From assembly GCF_012489685.1 (NCBI RefSeq), contig NC_080042.1:39127158-39191157 (forward strand): DNA of 64,000 nt, written 5' to 3'. This DNA is from Lotus japonicus (Eukaryota > Streptophyta > Magnoliopsida > Fabales > Fabaceae). The translations under genes and the position numbers were made by a program. Of the stretch, positions 1 to 13,700 are shown piece by piece; position 1 is the first letter of the stretch; every line of letters starts with the position of its first letter. Under the pieces are notes generated by a model. That model was not told the DNA's origin. It was given only the letters and a program-made list of their open reading frames with translations, and did not search any database.

Positions 1-768
1 CGTTCAAAAAACAAAAATTTGGAACGTTTTAGGACTGCACATTTGTTCGAGTTATGTTCCTGTCGAGTAGCTCTACGATTAATTTGTGCGAAACGTTCAT
101 AAAACAAAATTCCTGCGCGCGAATTCGACGAAACTGGGGCACAGTCCCTTATTTTAGTCCCTTAAACCGTGGACAAAAATTTGGAACATTTCAGGAATGC
201 ACGTTTGTTCGAGTTATGTTCCCGTCGAGCAGCCCTACGAACAATTTGGGCGAAATGTTCATAAAACAAAATTCCTACGTGCGAATTCGACGAAACTGGG
301 GCACAGTCCCTAATTTTAGTCCCTTAAACTCTGGAAAAAATTTTGGAACATTTCGGGACTGCATATTTGTTTGAGTTATGTTCCTGTCGAGCAGTTATGC
401 GTATCATTTGGGCGAAACGATCATAAAACATAATTACTGCGCGCGAATTCGACGAAACTAGGGAACAGTCCCTAATTTTAGTCCCTTAAACTGTGGACAA
501 AAATTTGGAACATTTTAGGACTGCACATTTGTTCGACTTATGGTCCAGTCGAGCAGCTCTGCGTATCATTTGCGCGAAACGTTGATAAACAAAATTCCTC
601 TGCGCGAATTCGACGAAACTGGGGCACAGTCCCTTATTTTAGACCCTTAAACTGTGGAAAAAATTTGGAACATTTCAGGACTGCACGTTTGTTCGAGTTA
701 TGTTCCCGTCGAGCAGCTCTACGATTAATTTGTGCGAAACGTTCATAAAACAAAATTCCTGCGCGCGA

Positions 769-785
769 ATTCGTCGAAGCCGGGG
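769..785 (+). other. CENP-B-box-like 17-mer in satellite A (exact core match)
   Basis: ATTCGTCGAAGCCGGGG fits the CENP-B box core pattern nTTCGnnnnAnnCGGGn at all nine fixed positions. Further exact copies start at 1995, 2897, 4123, 5187, 6829 and 8471, about one per HOR, in the same monomer type. Most other full monomers read TTCGACGAAACTGGGG or a close variant, one mismatch (T for C before GGG). From 9.5 kb on, the equivalent monomer reads CGTCGAAGCTGGGG and has lost the exact match. Binding by any protein is not shown; a functional plant CENP-B is not established. Confidence 0.6.
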
Positions 786-1275
786 CAGAGTTCCTAATTT
801 TAGTCCCTTAAACTGTGGACAAAAATTTGGAACATTTCAGGACCGCACGTTTGTTCGAGTTATGTTCCCGTCGAGCAGCTCTACGAGCAATTTGGTCGAA
901 ACGTTCATAAAACAAAATTCCTGCGCGCGAATTCGACGAAACTGGGGCACAGTCCCTTATTTTAGTCCCTTAAACTGTGGACAAAAATTTGGAACATTTC
1001 AGGAATGCACGTTTGTTCGAGTTATGTTCCCGTCGAGCAGCCCTACGAACAATTTGCGCAAAATGTTCATAAAACAAAATTCCTACGTGCGAATTCGACG
1101 AAACTGGGGCACAGTCCCTAATTTTAGTCCCTTAAACTGGGGAAAATTTTTTGGAACATTTCGGGGCTGCACATTTGTTCGAGTTATGTTCCCGTCGACC
1201 AGCTCTACGAACAATTTGGGTGAAACGTTCAAAAAACAAAAATTTGGAACGTTTTAGGACTGCACATTTGTTCGA

Positions 1276-2339
1276 GTTATGTTCCTGTCGAGTAGCTCTA
1301 CGATTAATTTGTGCGAAACGTTCATAAAACAAAATTCCTGCGCGCGAATTCGACGAAACTGGGGCACAGTCCCTTATTTTAGTCCCTTAAACCGTGGACA
1401 AAAATTTGGAACATTTCAGGAATGCACGTTTGTTCGAGTTATGTTCCCGTCGAGCAGCCCTACGAACAATTTGGGCGAAATGTTCATAAAACAAAATTCC
1501 TACGTGCGAATTCGACGAAACTGGGGCACAGTCCCTAATTTTAGTCCCTTAAACTCTGGAAAAAATTTTGGAACATTTCGGGACTGCATATTTGTTCGAG
1601 TTATATTCCTGTCGAGCAGTTATGCGTATCATTTGGGCGAAAAGATCATAAAACATAATTACTGCGCGCGAATTCGACGAAACTAGGGAATAGTCCCTAA
1701 TTTTAGTCCCTTAAACTGTGGACAAAAATTTGGAACATTTTAGGACTGCACATTTGTTCGACTTATGGTCCAGTCGAGCAGCTCTGCGTATCATTTGCGC
1801 GAAACGTTGATAAAACAAAATTCCTCTGCGCGAATTCGACGAAACTGGGGCACAGTCCCTTATTTTAGACCCTTAAACTGTGGAAAAAATTTGGAACATT
1901 TCAGGACTGCACGTTTGTTCGAGTTATGTTCCCGTCGAGCAGCTCTACGATTAATTTGTGCGAAACGTTCTTAAAACAAAATTCCTGCGCGCGAATTCGT
2001 CGAAGCCGGGGCACAGTTCCTAATTTTAGTCCCTTAAACTGTGGACAAAAATTTGGAACATTTCAGGACTGCACGTTTGTTCGAGTTATGTTCCCGTCGA
2101 GTAGCTCTACGAGCAATTTGGGCGAAACGTTCATAAAACAAAATTCCTACGCGCGAATTCGAAGAAACTGGGGCACAGTCCCTAATTTTAGTCCCTTAAA
2201 CTGGGGAAAATTTTTTGGAACATTTCGGGGCTGCACATTTGTTCGAGTTATGTTCCCGTCGTCCAGCTCTACGAACAATTTGGGTGAAACGTTCAAAAAA
2301 CAAAAATTTGGAACGTTTTAGGACTGCACATTTGTTCGA
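1276..2339 (+). repeat. Representative 1064-bp higher-order repeat of satellite A (6 full + 1 truncated monomer)
   Basis: One full HOR. M1 is 1276-1437 (CTACGATTAATTTGTGCG type). M2 is 1438-1599 (CCCTACGAACAATTTGGG). M3 is 1600-1761 (AGTTATGCGTATCATTTGGG). M4 is 1762-1922 (CTCTGCGTATCATTTGCGCG). M5 is 1923-2084 (carries the exact CENP-B-box-like 17-mer). M6 is 2085-2246 (CTACGAGCAATTTGGG). M7 is a truncated monomer, 2247-2339, 93 bp. The truncated monomer recurs near 1.2, 2.3, 3.4, 4.4, 5.5, 6.1, 7.1, 7.7, 8.8, 9.8, 10.9, 12.0, 13.0 and 14.1 kb. Spacing is mostly 1064 bp, but 1063 bp from ~9.8 kb on, where its A-run is one base shorter. Some copies have gained or lost a whole monomer. Confidence 0.92.
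2247..2339 (+). repeat. 93-bp truncated satellite A monomer (type example, left block)
   Basis: Compared with a full monomer, 69 bp are missing. AACGTTCAAAAAACAAAA is joined directly to ATTTGGAACG. The lost segment runs from the TTCCTGCGCGCGAATTCG block to the AAACTGTGG block, so the EcoRI site and the CENP-B-box-like sequence are gone. ACAAAA occurs at both ends of the lost segment in intact monomers, consistent with a microhomology deletion that was then fixed in the HOR. Confidence 0.85.
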
Positions 2340-4416
2340 GTTATGTTCCTGTCGAGTAGCTCTACGATTAATTTGTGCGAAACGTTCATAAAACAAAATT
2401 CCTGCGCGCGAATTCGACGAAACTGGGGCACAGTCCCTTATTTTAGTCCCTTAAACCGTGGACAAAAATTTGGAACATTTCAGGAATGCACGTTTGTTCG
2501 AGTTATGTTCCCGTCGAGCAGCCCTACGAACAATTTGGGCGAAATGTTCATAAAACAAAATTCCTACGTGCGAATTCGACGAAACTGGGGCACAGTCCCT
2601 AATTTTAGTCCCTTAAACTCTGGAAAAAATTTTGGAACATTTCGGGACTGCATATTTGTTCGAGTTATGTTCCTGTCGAGCAGTTATGCGTATCATTTGG
2701 GCGAAACGATCATAAAACATAATTACTGCGCGCGAATTCGACGAAACTGGGGAACAGTCCCTTATTTTAGACCCTTAAACTGTGGAAAAAATTTGGAACA
2801 TTTCAGGACTGCACGTTTGTTCGAGTTATGTTCCCGTCGAGCAGCTCTACGATTAATTTGTGCGAAACGTTCATAAAACAAAATTCCTGCGCGCGAATTC
2901 GTCGAAGCCGGGGCAGAGTTCCTAATTTTAGTCCCTTAAACTGTGGACAAAAATTTGGAACATTTCAGGACCGCACGTTTGTTCGAGTTATGTTCCCGTC
3001 GAGCAGCTCTACGAGCAATTTGGTCGAAACGTTCATAAAACAAAATTCCTGCGCGCGAATTCGACGAAACTGGGGCACAGTCCCTTATTTTAGTCCCTTA
3101 AACTGTGGACAAAAATTTGGAACATTTCAGGAATGCACGTTTGTTCGAGTTATGTTCCCGTCGAGCAGCCCTACGAACAATTTGCGCAAAATGTTCATAA
3201 AACAAAATTCCTACGTGCGAATTCGACGAAACTGGGGCACAGTCCCTAATTTTAGTCCCTTAAACTGGGGAAATTTTTTTGGAACATTTCGGGGCTGCAC
3301 ATTTGTTCGAGTTATGTTCCCGTCGACCAGCTCTACGAACAATTTGGGTGAAACGTTCAAAAAACAAAAATTTGGAACGTTTTAGGACTGCACATTTGTT
3401 CGAGTTATGTTCCTGTCGAGTAGCTCTACGATTAATTTGTGCGAAACGTTCATAAAACAAAATTCCTGCGCGCGAATTCGACGAAACTGGGGCACAGACC
3501 CTTATTTTAGTCCCTTAAACCGTGGACAAAAATTTGGAACATTTCAGGAATGCACGTTTGTTCGAGTTATGTTCCCGTCGAGCAGCCCTACGAACAATTT
3601 GGGCAAAATGTTCATAAAACAAAATTCCTACGTGCGAATTCGACGAAACTGGGGCACAGTCCCTAATTTTAGTCCCTTAAACTCTGGAAAAAATTTTGGA
3701 ACATTTCGGGACTGCATATTTGTTCGAGTTATATTCCTGTCGAGCAGTTATGCGTATCATTTGGGCGAAAAGATCATAAAACATAATTACTGCGCGCGAA
3801 TTCGACGAAACTAGGGAACAGTCCCTAATTTTAGTCCCTTAAACTGTGGACAAAAATTTGGAACATTTTAGGACTGCACATTTGTTCGACTTATGGTCCA
3901 GTCGAGCAGCTCTGCGTATCATTTGCGCGAAACGTTGATAAAACAAAATTCCTCTGCGCGAATTCGACGAAACTGGGGCACAGTCCCTTATTTTAGACCC
4001 TTAAACTGTGGAAAAAATTTGGAACATTTCAGGACTGCACGTTTGTTCGAGTTATGTTCCCGTCGAGCAGCTCTACGATTAATTTGTGCGAAACGTTCTT
4101 AAAACAAAATTCCTGCGCGCGAATTCGTCGAAGCCGGGGCACAGTTCCTAATTTTAGTCCCTTAAACTGTGGACAAAAATTTGGAACATTTCAGGACTGC
4201 ACGTTTGTTCGAGTTATGTTCCCGTCGAGTAGCTCTACGAGCAATTTGGGCGAAACGTTCATAAAACAAAATTCCTACGCGCGAATTCGAAGAAACTGGG
4301 GCACAGTCCCTAATTTTAGTCCCTTAAACTGGGGAAAATTTTTTGGAACATTTCGGGGCTGCACATTTGTTCGAGTTATGTTCCCGTCGTCCAGCTCTAC
4401 GAACAATTTGGGTGAA

Positions 4417-7400
4417 ACGTTCAAAAAACAAAAATTTGGAACGTTTTAGGACTGCACATTTGTTCGAGTTATGTTCCTGTCGAGTAGCTCTACGATTAAT
4501 TTGTGCGAAACGTTCATAAAACAAAATTCCTGCGCGCGAATTCGACGAAACTGGGGCACAGTCCCTTATTTTAGTCCCTTAAACCGTGGACAAAAATTTG
4601 GAACATTTCAGGAATGCACGTTTGTTCGAGTTATGTTCCCGTCGAGCAGCCCTACGAACAATTTGGGCGAAATGTTCATAAAACAAAATTCCTACGTGCG
4701 AATTCGACGAAACTGGGGCACAGTCCCTAATTTTAGTCCCTTAAACTCTGGAAAAAATTTTGGAACATTTCGGGACTGCATATTTGTTCGAGTTATGTTC
4801 CTGTCGAGCAGTTATGCGTATCATTTGGGCGAAACGATCATAAAACATAATTACTGCGCGCGAATTCGACGAAACTAGGGAACAGTCCCTAATTTTAGTC
4901 CCTTAAACTGTGGACAAAAATTTGGAACATTTTAGGACTGCACATTTGTTCGACTTATGGTCCAGTCGAGCAGCTCTGCGTATAATTTGCGCGAAACGTT
5001 GATAAAACAAAATTCCTCTGCGCGAATTCGACGAAACTGGGGCACAGTCCCTTATTTTAGACCCTTAAACTGTGGAAAAAATTTGGAACATTTCAGGACT
5101 GCACGTTTGTTCGAGTTATGTTCCCGTCGAGCAGCTCTACGATTAATTTGTGCGAAACGTTCATAAAACAAAATTCCTGCGCGCGAATTCGTCGAAGCCG
5201 GGGCAGAGTTCCTAATTTTAGTCCCTTAAACTGTGGACAAAAATTTGGAACATTTCAGGACCGCACGTTTGTTCGAGTTATGTTCCCGTCGAGCAGCTCT
5301 ACGAGCAATTTGGGCGAAACGTTCATAAAACAAAATTCCTATGCGCGAATTCGAAGAAATTGGGGCACAGTCCCTAATTTTAGTCCCTTAAACTGGGGAA
5401 ATTTTTTTGGAACATTTCGGGGTGCACATTTGTTCGAGTTATGTTCCCGTCGAGCAGCTCTACGAACAATTTGGGTGAAACGTTCAAAAAACAAAAATTT
5501 GGAACGTTTTAGGACTGCACATTTGTTCGAGTTATGTTCCTGTCGAGTAGCTCTACGATTAATTTGTGCGAAACGTTCATAAAACAAAATTCCTGCGCGC
5601 GAATTCGACGAAACTGGGGCACAGTCCATAATTTTAGTCCCTTAAACTGGGGAAAAATTTTTGGAACATTTCGGGACTGCACATTTGTTCGAGTTATGTT
5701 CCCGTCGAGCAGCTCTACGAACAATTTGGTCGAAACGTTCATAAAACAAAATTCCTGCGCGCGAATTCGACGAAGCTGGGGCACAGTTCCTAATTTTAGT
5801 CCCTTAAACTGTGGACAAAAATTTGGAACATTTCAGGACCGCACGTTTGTTCGAGTTATGTTCCCGTCGAGCAGCTCTACGAGCAAATTGGGCGAAACGT
5901 TCATAAAACAAAATTCCTACGCGCGAATTCGAAGAAACTGGGGCACAGTCCCTAATTTTAGTCCCTTAAACTGGGGAAAATTTTTTGGAACATTTCGGGG
6001 CTGCACATTTGTTCGAGTTATGTTCCCGTCGACCAGCTCTACGAACAATTTGGGTGAAACGTTCAAAAAACAAAAATTTGGAACGTTTTAGGACTGCACA
6101 TTTGTTCGAGTTATGTTCCTGTCGAGTAGCTCTACGATTAATTTGTGCGAAACGTTCATAAAACAAAATTCCTGCGCGCGAATTCGACGAAACTGGGGCA
6201 CAGTCCCTTATTTTAGTCCCTTAAACCGTGGACAAAAATTTGGAACATTTCAGGAATGCACGTTTGTTCGAGTTATGTTCCCGTCGAGCAGCCCTACGAA
6301 CAATTTGGGCGAAATGTTCATAAAACAAAATTCCTACGTGCGAATTCGACGAAACTGGGGCACAGTCCCTAATTTTAGTCCCTTAAACTCTGGAAAAAAT
6401 TTTGGAACATTTCGGGACTGCATATTTGTTCGAGTTATGTTCCTGTCGAGCAGTTATGCGTATCATTTGGGCGAAACGATCATAAAACATAATTACTGCG
6501 CGCGAATTCGACGAAACTAGGGAACAGTCCCTAATTTTAGTCCCTTAAACTGTGGACAAAAATTTGGAACATTTTAGGACTGCACATTTGTTCGACTTAT
6601 GGTCCAGTCGAGCAGCTCTGCGTATAATTTGCGCGAAACGTTGATAAAACAAAATTCCTCTGCGCGAATTCGACGAAACTGGGGCACAGTCCCTTATTTT
6701 AGACCCTTAAACTGTGGAAAAAATTTGGAACATTTCAGGACTGCACGTTTGTTCGAGTTATGTTCCCGTCGAGCAGCTCTACGATTAATTTGTGCGAAAC
6801 GTTCATAAAACAAAATTCCTGCGCGCGAATTCGTCGAAGCCGGGGCAGAGTTCCTAATTTTAGTCCCTTAAACTGTGGACAAAAATTTGGAACATTTCAG
6901 GACCGCACGTTTGTTCGAGTTATGTTCCCGTCGAGCAGCTCTACGAGCAATTTGGGCGAAACGTTCATAAAACAAAATTCCTATGCGCGAATTCGAAGAA
7001 ATTGGGGCACAGTCCCTAATTTTAGTCCCTTAAACTGGGGAAATTTTTTTGGAACATTTCGGGGTGCACATTTGTTCGAGTTATGTTCCCGTCGAGCAGC
7101 TCTACGAACAATTTGGGTGAAACGTTCAAAAAACAAAAATTTGGAACGTTTTAGGACTGCACATTTGTTCGAGTTATGTTCCTGTCGAGTAGCTCTACGA
7201 TTAATTTGTGCGAAACGTTCATAAAACAAAATTCCTGCGCGCGAATTCGACGAAACTGGGGCACAGTCCATAATTTTAGTCCCTTAAACTGGGGAAAAAT
7301 TTTTGGAACATTTCGGGACTGCACATTTGTTCGAGTTATGTTCCCGTCGAGCAGCTCTACGAACAATTTGGTCGAAACGTTCATAAAACAAAATTCCTGC

Positions 7401-7700
7401 GCGCGAATTCGACGAAGCTGGGGCACAGTTCCTAATTTTAGTCCCTTAAACTGTGGACAAAAATTTGGAACATTTCAGGACCGCACGTTTGTTCGAGTTA
7501 TGTTCCCGTCGAGCAGCTCTACGAGCAAATTGGGCGAAACGTTCATAAAACAAAATTCCTACGCGCGAATTCGAAGAAACTGGGGCACAGTCCCTAATTT
7601 TAGTCCCTTAAACTGGGGAAAATTTTTTGGAACATTTCGGGGCTGCACATTTGTTCGAGTTATGTTCCCGTCGACCAGCTCTACGAACAATTTGGGTGAA
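4417..7700 (+). repeat. Tandem duplication of a 1642-bp block (1064-bp HOR + 578-bp short HOR)
   Basis: Truncated-monomer landmarks at 4417, 6059 and 7701 are exactly 1642 bp apart. Each block holds one full HOR and one short HOR of three monomers plus the 93-bp unit. Diagnostic private changes are shared by both copies: a one-base loss giving CGGGGTGCACA (5420s and 7060s), and CAGTCCATAATTTTAG (5620s and 7260s). This indicates a recent duplication by unequal exchange. Confidence 0.88.
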
Positions 7701-10700
7701 ACGTTCAAAAAACAAAAATTTGGAACGTTTTAGGACAGCACATTTGTTCGAGTTATGTTCCTGTCGAGTAGCTCTACGATTAATTTGTGCGAAACGTTCA
7801 TAAAACAAAATTCCTGCGCGCGAATTCGACGAAACTGGGGCACAAACCCTTATTTTAGTCCCTTAAACCGTGGACAAAAATTTGGAACATTTCAGGAATG
7901 CACGTTTGTTCGAGTTATGTTCCCGTCGAGCAGCCCTACGAACAATTTGGGCAAAATGTTCATAAAACAAAATTCCTACGTGCGAATTCGACGAAACTGG
8001 GGCACAGTCCCTAATTTTAGTCCCTTAAACTCTGGAAAAAATTTTGGAACATTTCGGGACTGCATATTTGTTCGAGTTATGTTCCTGTCGAGCAGTTATG
8101 CGTATCATTTGGGCGAAACGATCATAAAACATAATTACTGCGCGCGAATTCGACGAAACTAGGGAACAGTCCCTAATTTTAGTCCCTTAAACTGTGGACA
8201 AAAATTTGGAACATTTTAGGACTGCACATTTGTTCGACTTATGGTCCAGTCGAGCAGCTCTGCGTATCATTTGCGCGAAACGTTGATAAAACAAAATTCC
8301 TCTGCACGAATTCGACGAAACTGGGGCACAGTCCCTTATTTTAGACCCTTAAACTGTGGAAAAAATTTGGAACATTTCAGGACTGCACGTTTGTTCGAGT
8401 TATGTTCCCGTCGAGCAGCTCTACGATTAATTTGTGCGAAACGTTCTTAAAACAAAATTCCTGCGCGCGAATTCGTCGAAGCCGGGGCACAGTTCCTAAT
8501 TTTAGTCCCTTAAACTGTGGACAAAAATTTGGAACATTTCAGGACTGCACGTTTGTTCGAGTTATGTTCCCGTCGAGTAGCTCTACGAGCAATTTGGGCG
8601 AAACGTTCATAAAACTAAATTCCTACGCGCGAATTCGAAGAAACTGGGGCACAGTCCCTAATTTTAGTCCCTTAAACTGGGGAAATTTTTTTGGAACATT
8701 TCGGGGCTGCACATTTGTTCGAGTTATGTTCCCGTCGAGCAGCTCTACGAACAATTTGGGTGAAACGTTCAAAAAACAAAAATTTGGAACGTTTTAGGAC
8801 TGCACATTTGTTCGAGTTATGTTCCTGTCGAGTAGCTCTACGATTAATTTGTGCGAAACGTTCATAAAACAAAATTCCTGCGCGCGAATTCGACGAAACT
8901 GGGGCACAGTCCCTTATTTTAGTCCCTTAAACTGTGGACAAAAATTTGGAACATTTCAGGAATGCACGTTTGTTCGAGTTATGTTCCTGTCGAGCAGCCC
9001 TACGAACAATTTGGGCGAAACGTTCATAAAACAAAATTCCTACGTGCGAATTCGATGAAACTGGGGCTTAGTCCCTAATTTTAGTCCCTTAAACTCTGGA
9101 AAAAATTTTGGAACATTTCGGGACTGCATATTTGTTCGAGTTATGTTCCTGTCGAGTAGTTATGCGTATCATTTGGGCGAAACGTTTTTAAAACATAATT
9201 ACTGCGCGTGAATTCGACGAAACTAGGGAACAGACCCTAATTTTAGTCCCTTAAACTGTGGACAAAAATTTGGAACATTTTAGGACTGCACATTTGTTCG
9301 AGTTATGGTCAAGTCGAGCAGCTCTGCGTATCATTTGCGCGAAACGTTGATAAAACAAAATTCCTCTGCGCGAATTCGACGAAACTGGGGCACAGTCCCT
9401 TATTTTAGACCCTTAAACTGTGGAAAAAATTTGGAACATTTCAGGACTGCACGTTTGTTCGAGTTATGTTCCCGTCGAGCAGCTCTACGATTAATTTGTG
9501 CGAAACGTTCATAAAACAAAATTCCTGCGCGCGAATTGGTCGAAGTTGGGGCACAGTCCCTAATTTTAGTCCCTTAAACTGTGGACAAAAATTTGGAACA
9601 TTTCAGGACTGCACGTTTGTTCGAGTTATGTTCCCGTCGAGCAGCTCTACGAGCAATTTGGGCGAAACGTTCATAAAACAAAATTCCTACGCGCGAATTG
9701 GATGAAACTGGGGCACAATCCCTAATTTTAGTCCCTTAAACTGGGGAAAATTTTTTGGAACATTTCGGGGCTGCACATTTGTTCGAGTTATGTTCCCGTC
9801 GAGCAGCTCTACGAACAATTTGGGTGAAACGTTCAAAAAACAAAATTTGGAACGTTTTAGGACTGCATATTTGTTCGAGTTATGTTCCTGTCGAGTAGCT
9901 CTACGATTAATTTGTGCGAAACGTTCATAAAACAAAATTCCTGCGCGCGAATTCGACGAAACTGGGGCACAGTCCCTTATTTTAGTCCCTTAAACTGTGG
10001 ACAAAAATTTGGAACATTTCAGGAATGCACGTTTGTTCGAGTTATGTTCCCGTCGAGCAGCCCTACGAACAATTTGGGCGAAACGTTCATAAAACAAAAT
10101 TCCTACGTGCGAATTCGACGAAACTGGGGCTTAGTCCCTAATTTTAGTCCCTTAAACTCTGGAAAAAATTTTGGAACATTTCGGGACTGCATATTTGTTC
10201 GAGTTATGTTCCTGTCGAGTAGTTATGCGTATCATTTGGGCGAAACATTTTTAAAACATAATTACTGCGCGCGAATTCGACGAAACTAGGGAACAGTCCC
10301 TAATTTTAGTCCCTTAAACTGTGGACAAAAATTTGGAACATTTTAGGACTGCACATTTGTTCGAGTTATGGTCAAGTCGAGCAGCTCTGCGTATCATTTG
10401 CGCGAAACGTTGATAAAACAAAATTCCTCTGCGCGAATTCGACGAAACTGGGGCACAGTCCCTTATTTTAGACCCTTAAACTGTGGAAAAAATTTGGAAC
10501 ATTTCAGGACTGCACGTTTGTTCGAGTTATGTTCCCGTCGAGCAGCTCTACGATTAATTTGTGCGAAACGTTCATAAAACAAAATTCCTGCGCGCGAATT
10601 CGTCGAAGCTGGGGCACAGTCCCTAATTTTAGTCCCTTAAACTGTGGACAAAAATTTGGAACATTTCAGGACTGCACGTTTGTTCGAGTTATGTTCCCGT

Positions 10701-13700
10701 CGAGCAGCTCTACGAGCAATTTGGGCGAAACGTTCATAAAACAAAATTCCTACGCGCGAATTGGATGAAACTGGGGCACAATCCCTAATTTTAGTCCCTT
10801 AAACTGGGGAAAATTTTTTGGAACATTTCGGGGCTGCACATTTGTTCGAGTTATGTTCCCGTCGAGCAGCTCTACGAACAATTTGGGTGAAACGTTCAAA
10901 AAACAAAATTTGGAACGTTTTAGGACTGCACATTTGTTCGAGTTATGTTCCTGTCGAGTAGCTCTACGATTAATTTGTGCGAAACGTTCATAAAACAAAA
11001 TTCCTGCGCGCGAATTCGACGAAACTGGGGCACAGTCCCTTATTTTAGTCCCTTAAACTGTGGACAAAAATTTGGAACATTTCAGGAATGCACGTTTGTT
11101 CGAGTTATGTTCCCGTTGAGCAGCCCTACGAACAATTTGGGCGAAACGTTCATAAAACAAAATTCCTACGTGCGAATTCGACGAAACTGGGGCTTAGTCC
11201 CTAATTTTAGTCCCTTAAACTCTGGAAAAAATTTTGGAACATTTCGGGACTGCATATTTGTTCGAGTTATGTTCCTGTCGAGTACTTATGCGTATCATTT
11301 GGGCGAAACATTTTTAAAACATAATTACTGCGCGCGAATTCGACGAAACTAGGGAACAGTCCCTAATTTTAGTCCCTTAAACTGTGGACAAAAATTTGGA
11401 ACATTTTAGGACTGCACATTTGTTCGAGTTATGGTCAAGTCGAGCAGCTCTGCGTATCATTTGCGCGAAACGTTGATAAAACAAAATTCCTCTGCGCGAA
11501 TTCGACGAAACTGGGGCACAGTCCCTTATTTTAGACCCTTAAACTGTGGAAAAAATTTGGAACATTTCAGGACTGCACGTTTGTTCGAGTTATGTTCCCG
11601 TCGAGCAGCTCTACGATTAATTTGTGCGAAACGTTCATAAAACAAAATTCCTGCGCGCGAATTCGTCGAAGCTGGGGCACAGTCCCTAATTTTAGTCCCT
11701 TAAACTGTGGACAAAAATTTGGAACATTTCAGGACTGCACGTTTGTTCGAGTTATGTTCCCGCCGAGCAGCTCTACGAGCAATTTGGGCGAAACGTTCAT
11801 AAAACAAAATTCCTACGCGCGAATTGGATGAAACTGGGGCACAATCCCTAATTTTAGTCCCTTAAACTGGGGAAAATTTTTTGGAACATTTCGGGGCTGC
11901 ACATTTGTTCGAGTTATGTTCCCGTCGAGCAGCTCTACGAACAATTTGGGTGAAACGTTCAAAAAACAAAATTTGGAACGTTTTAGGACTGCACATTTGT
12001 TCGAGTTATGTTCCTGTCGAGTAGCTCTACGATTAATTTGTGCGAAACGTTCATAAAACAAAATTCCTGCGCGCGAATTCGACGAAACTGGGGCACAGTC
12101 CCTTATTTTAGTCCCTTAAACTGTGGACAAAAATTTGGAACATTTCAGGAATGCACGTTTGTTCGAGTTATGTTCCCGTCGAGCAGCCCTACGAACAATT
12201 TGGGCGAAACGTTCATAAAACAAAATTCCTACGTGCGAATTCGACGAAACTGGGGCTTAGTCCCTAATTTTAGTCCCTTAAACTCTGGAAAAAATTTTGG
12301 AACATTTCGGGACTGCATATTTGTTCGAGTTATGTTCCTGTCGAGTAGTTATGCGTATCATTTGGGCGAAACATTTTTAAAACAAAATTACTGCGCGCGA
12401 ATTCGACGAAACTAGGGAACAGTCCCTAATTTTAGTCCCTTAAACTGTGGACAAAAATTTGGAACATTTTAGGACTGCACATTTGTTCGAGTTATGGTCA
12501 AGTCGAGCAGCTCTGCGTATCATTTGCGCGAAACGTTGATAAAACAAAATTCCTCTGCGCGAATTCGACGAAACTGGGGCACAGTCCCTTATTTTAGACC
12601 CTTAAACTGTGGAAAAAATTTGAAACATTTCAGGACTGCACGTTTGTTCGAGTTATGTTCCCGTCGAGCAGCTCTACGATTAATTTGTGCGAAACGTTCA
12701 TAAAACAAAATTCCTGCGCGCAAATTCGTCGAAGCTGGGGCACAGTCCCTAATTTTAGTCCCTTAAACTGTGGACAAAAATTTGGAACATTTCAGGACTG
12801 CACGTTTGTTCGAGTTATGTTCCCGTCGAGCAGCTCTACGAGCAATTTGGGCGAAACGTTCATAAAACCAAATTCCTACGCGCGAATTGGATGAAACTGG
12901 GGCACAATCCCTAATTTTAGTCCCTTAAACTGGGGAAAATTTTTTGGAACATTTCGAGGCTGCACATTTGTTCGAGTTATGTTCCCGTCGAGCAGCTCTA
13001 CGAACAATTTGGGTGAAACGTTCAAAAAACAAAATTTGGAACGTTTTAGGACTGCACATTTGTTCGAGTTATGTTCCTGTCGAGTAGCTCTACGATTAAT
13101 TTGTGCGAAACGTTCATAAAACAAAATTCCTGCGCGCGAATTCGACGAAACTGGGGCACAGTCCCTTATTTTAGTCCCTTAAACTGTGGACAAAAATTTG
13201 GAACATTTCAGGAATGCACGTTTGTTCGAGTTATGTTCCCGTCGAGCAGCCCTACGAACAATTTGGGCGAAACGTTCATAAAACAAAATTCCTACGTGCG
13301 AATTCGACGAAACTGGGGCTTAGTCCCTAATTTTAGTCCCTTAAACTCTGGAAAAAATTTTGGAACATTTCGGGACTGCATATTTGTTCGAGTTATGTTC
13401 CTGTCGAGTAGTTATGCGTATCATTTGGGCGAAACATTTTTAAAACATAATTACTGCGCGCGAATTCGACGAAACTAGGGAACAGTCCCTAATTTTAGTC
13501 CCTTAAACTGTGGACAAAATTTTGGAACATTTTAGGACTGCACATTTGTCGAGTTATGGTCCAGTCGAGCAGCTCTGCGTATCATTTGCGCAAAACGATG
13601 ATAAAACAAAATTCCTCTGCGCGAATTCGACGAAACTGGGGCACAGTCCCTTATTTTAGACCCTTAAACTGTGGAAAAAATTTGGATCATTTCAGGAATG

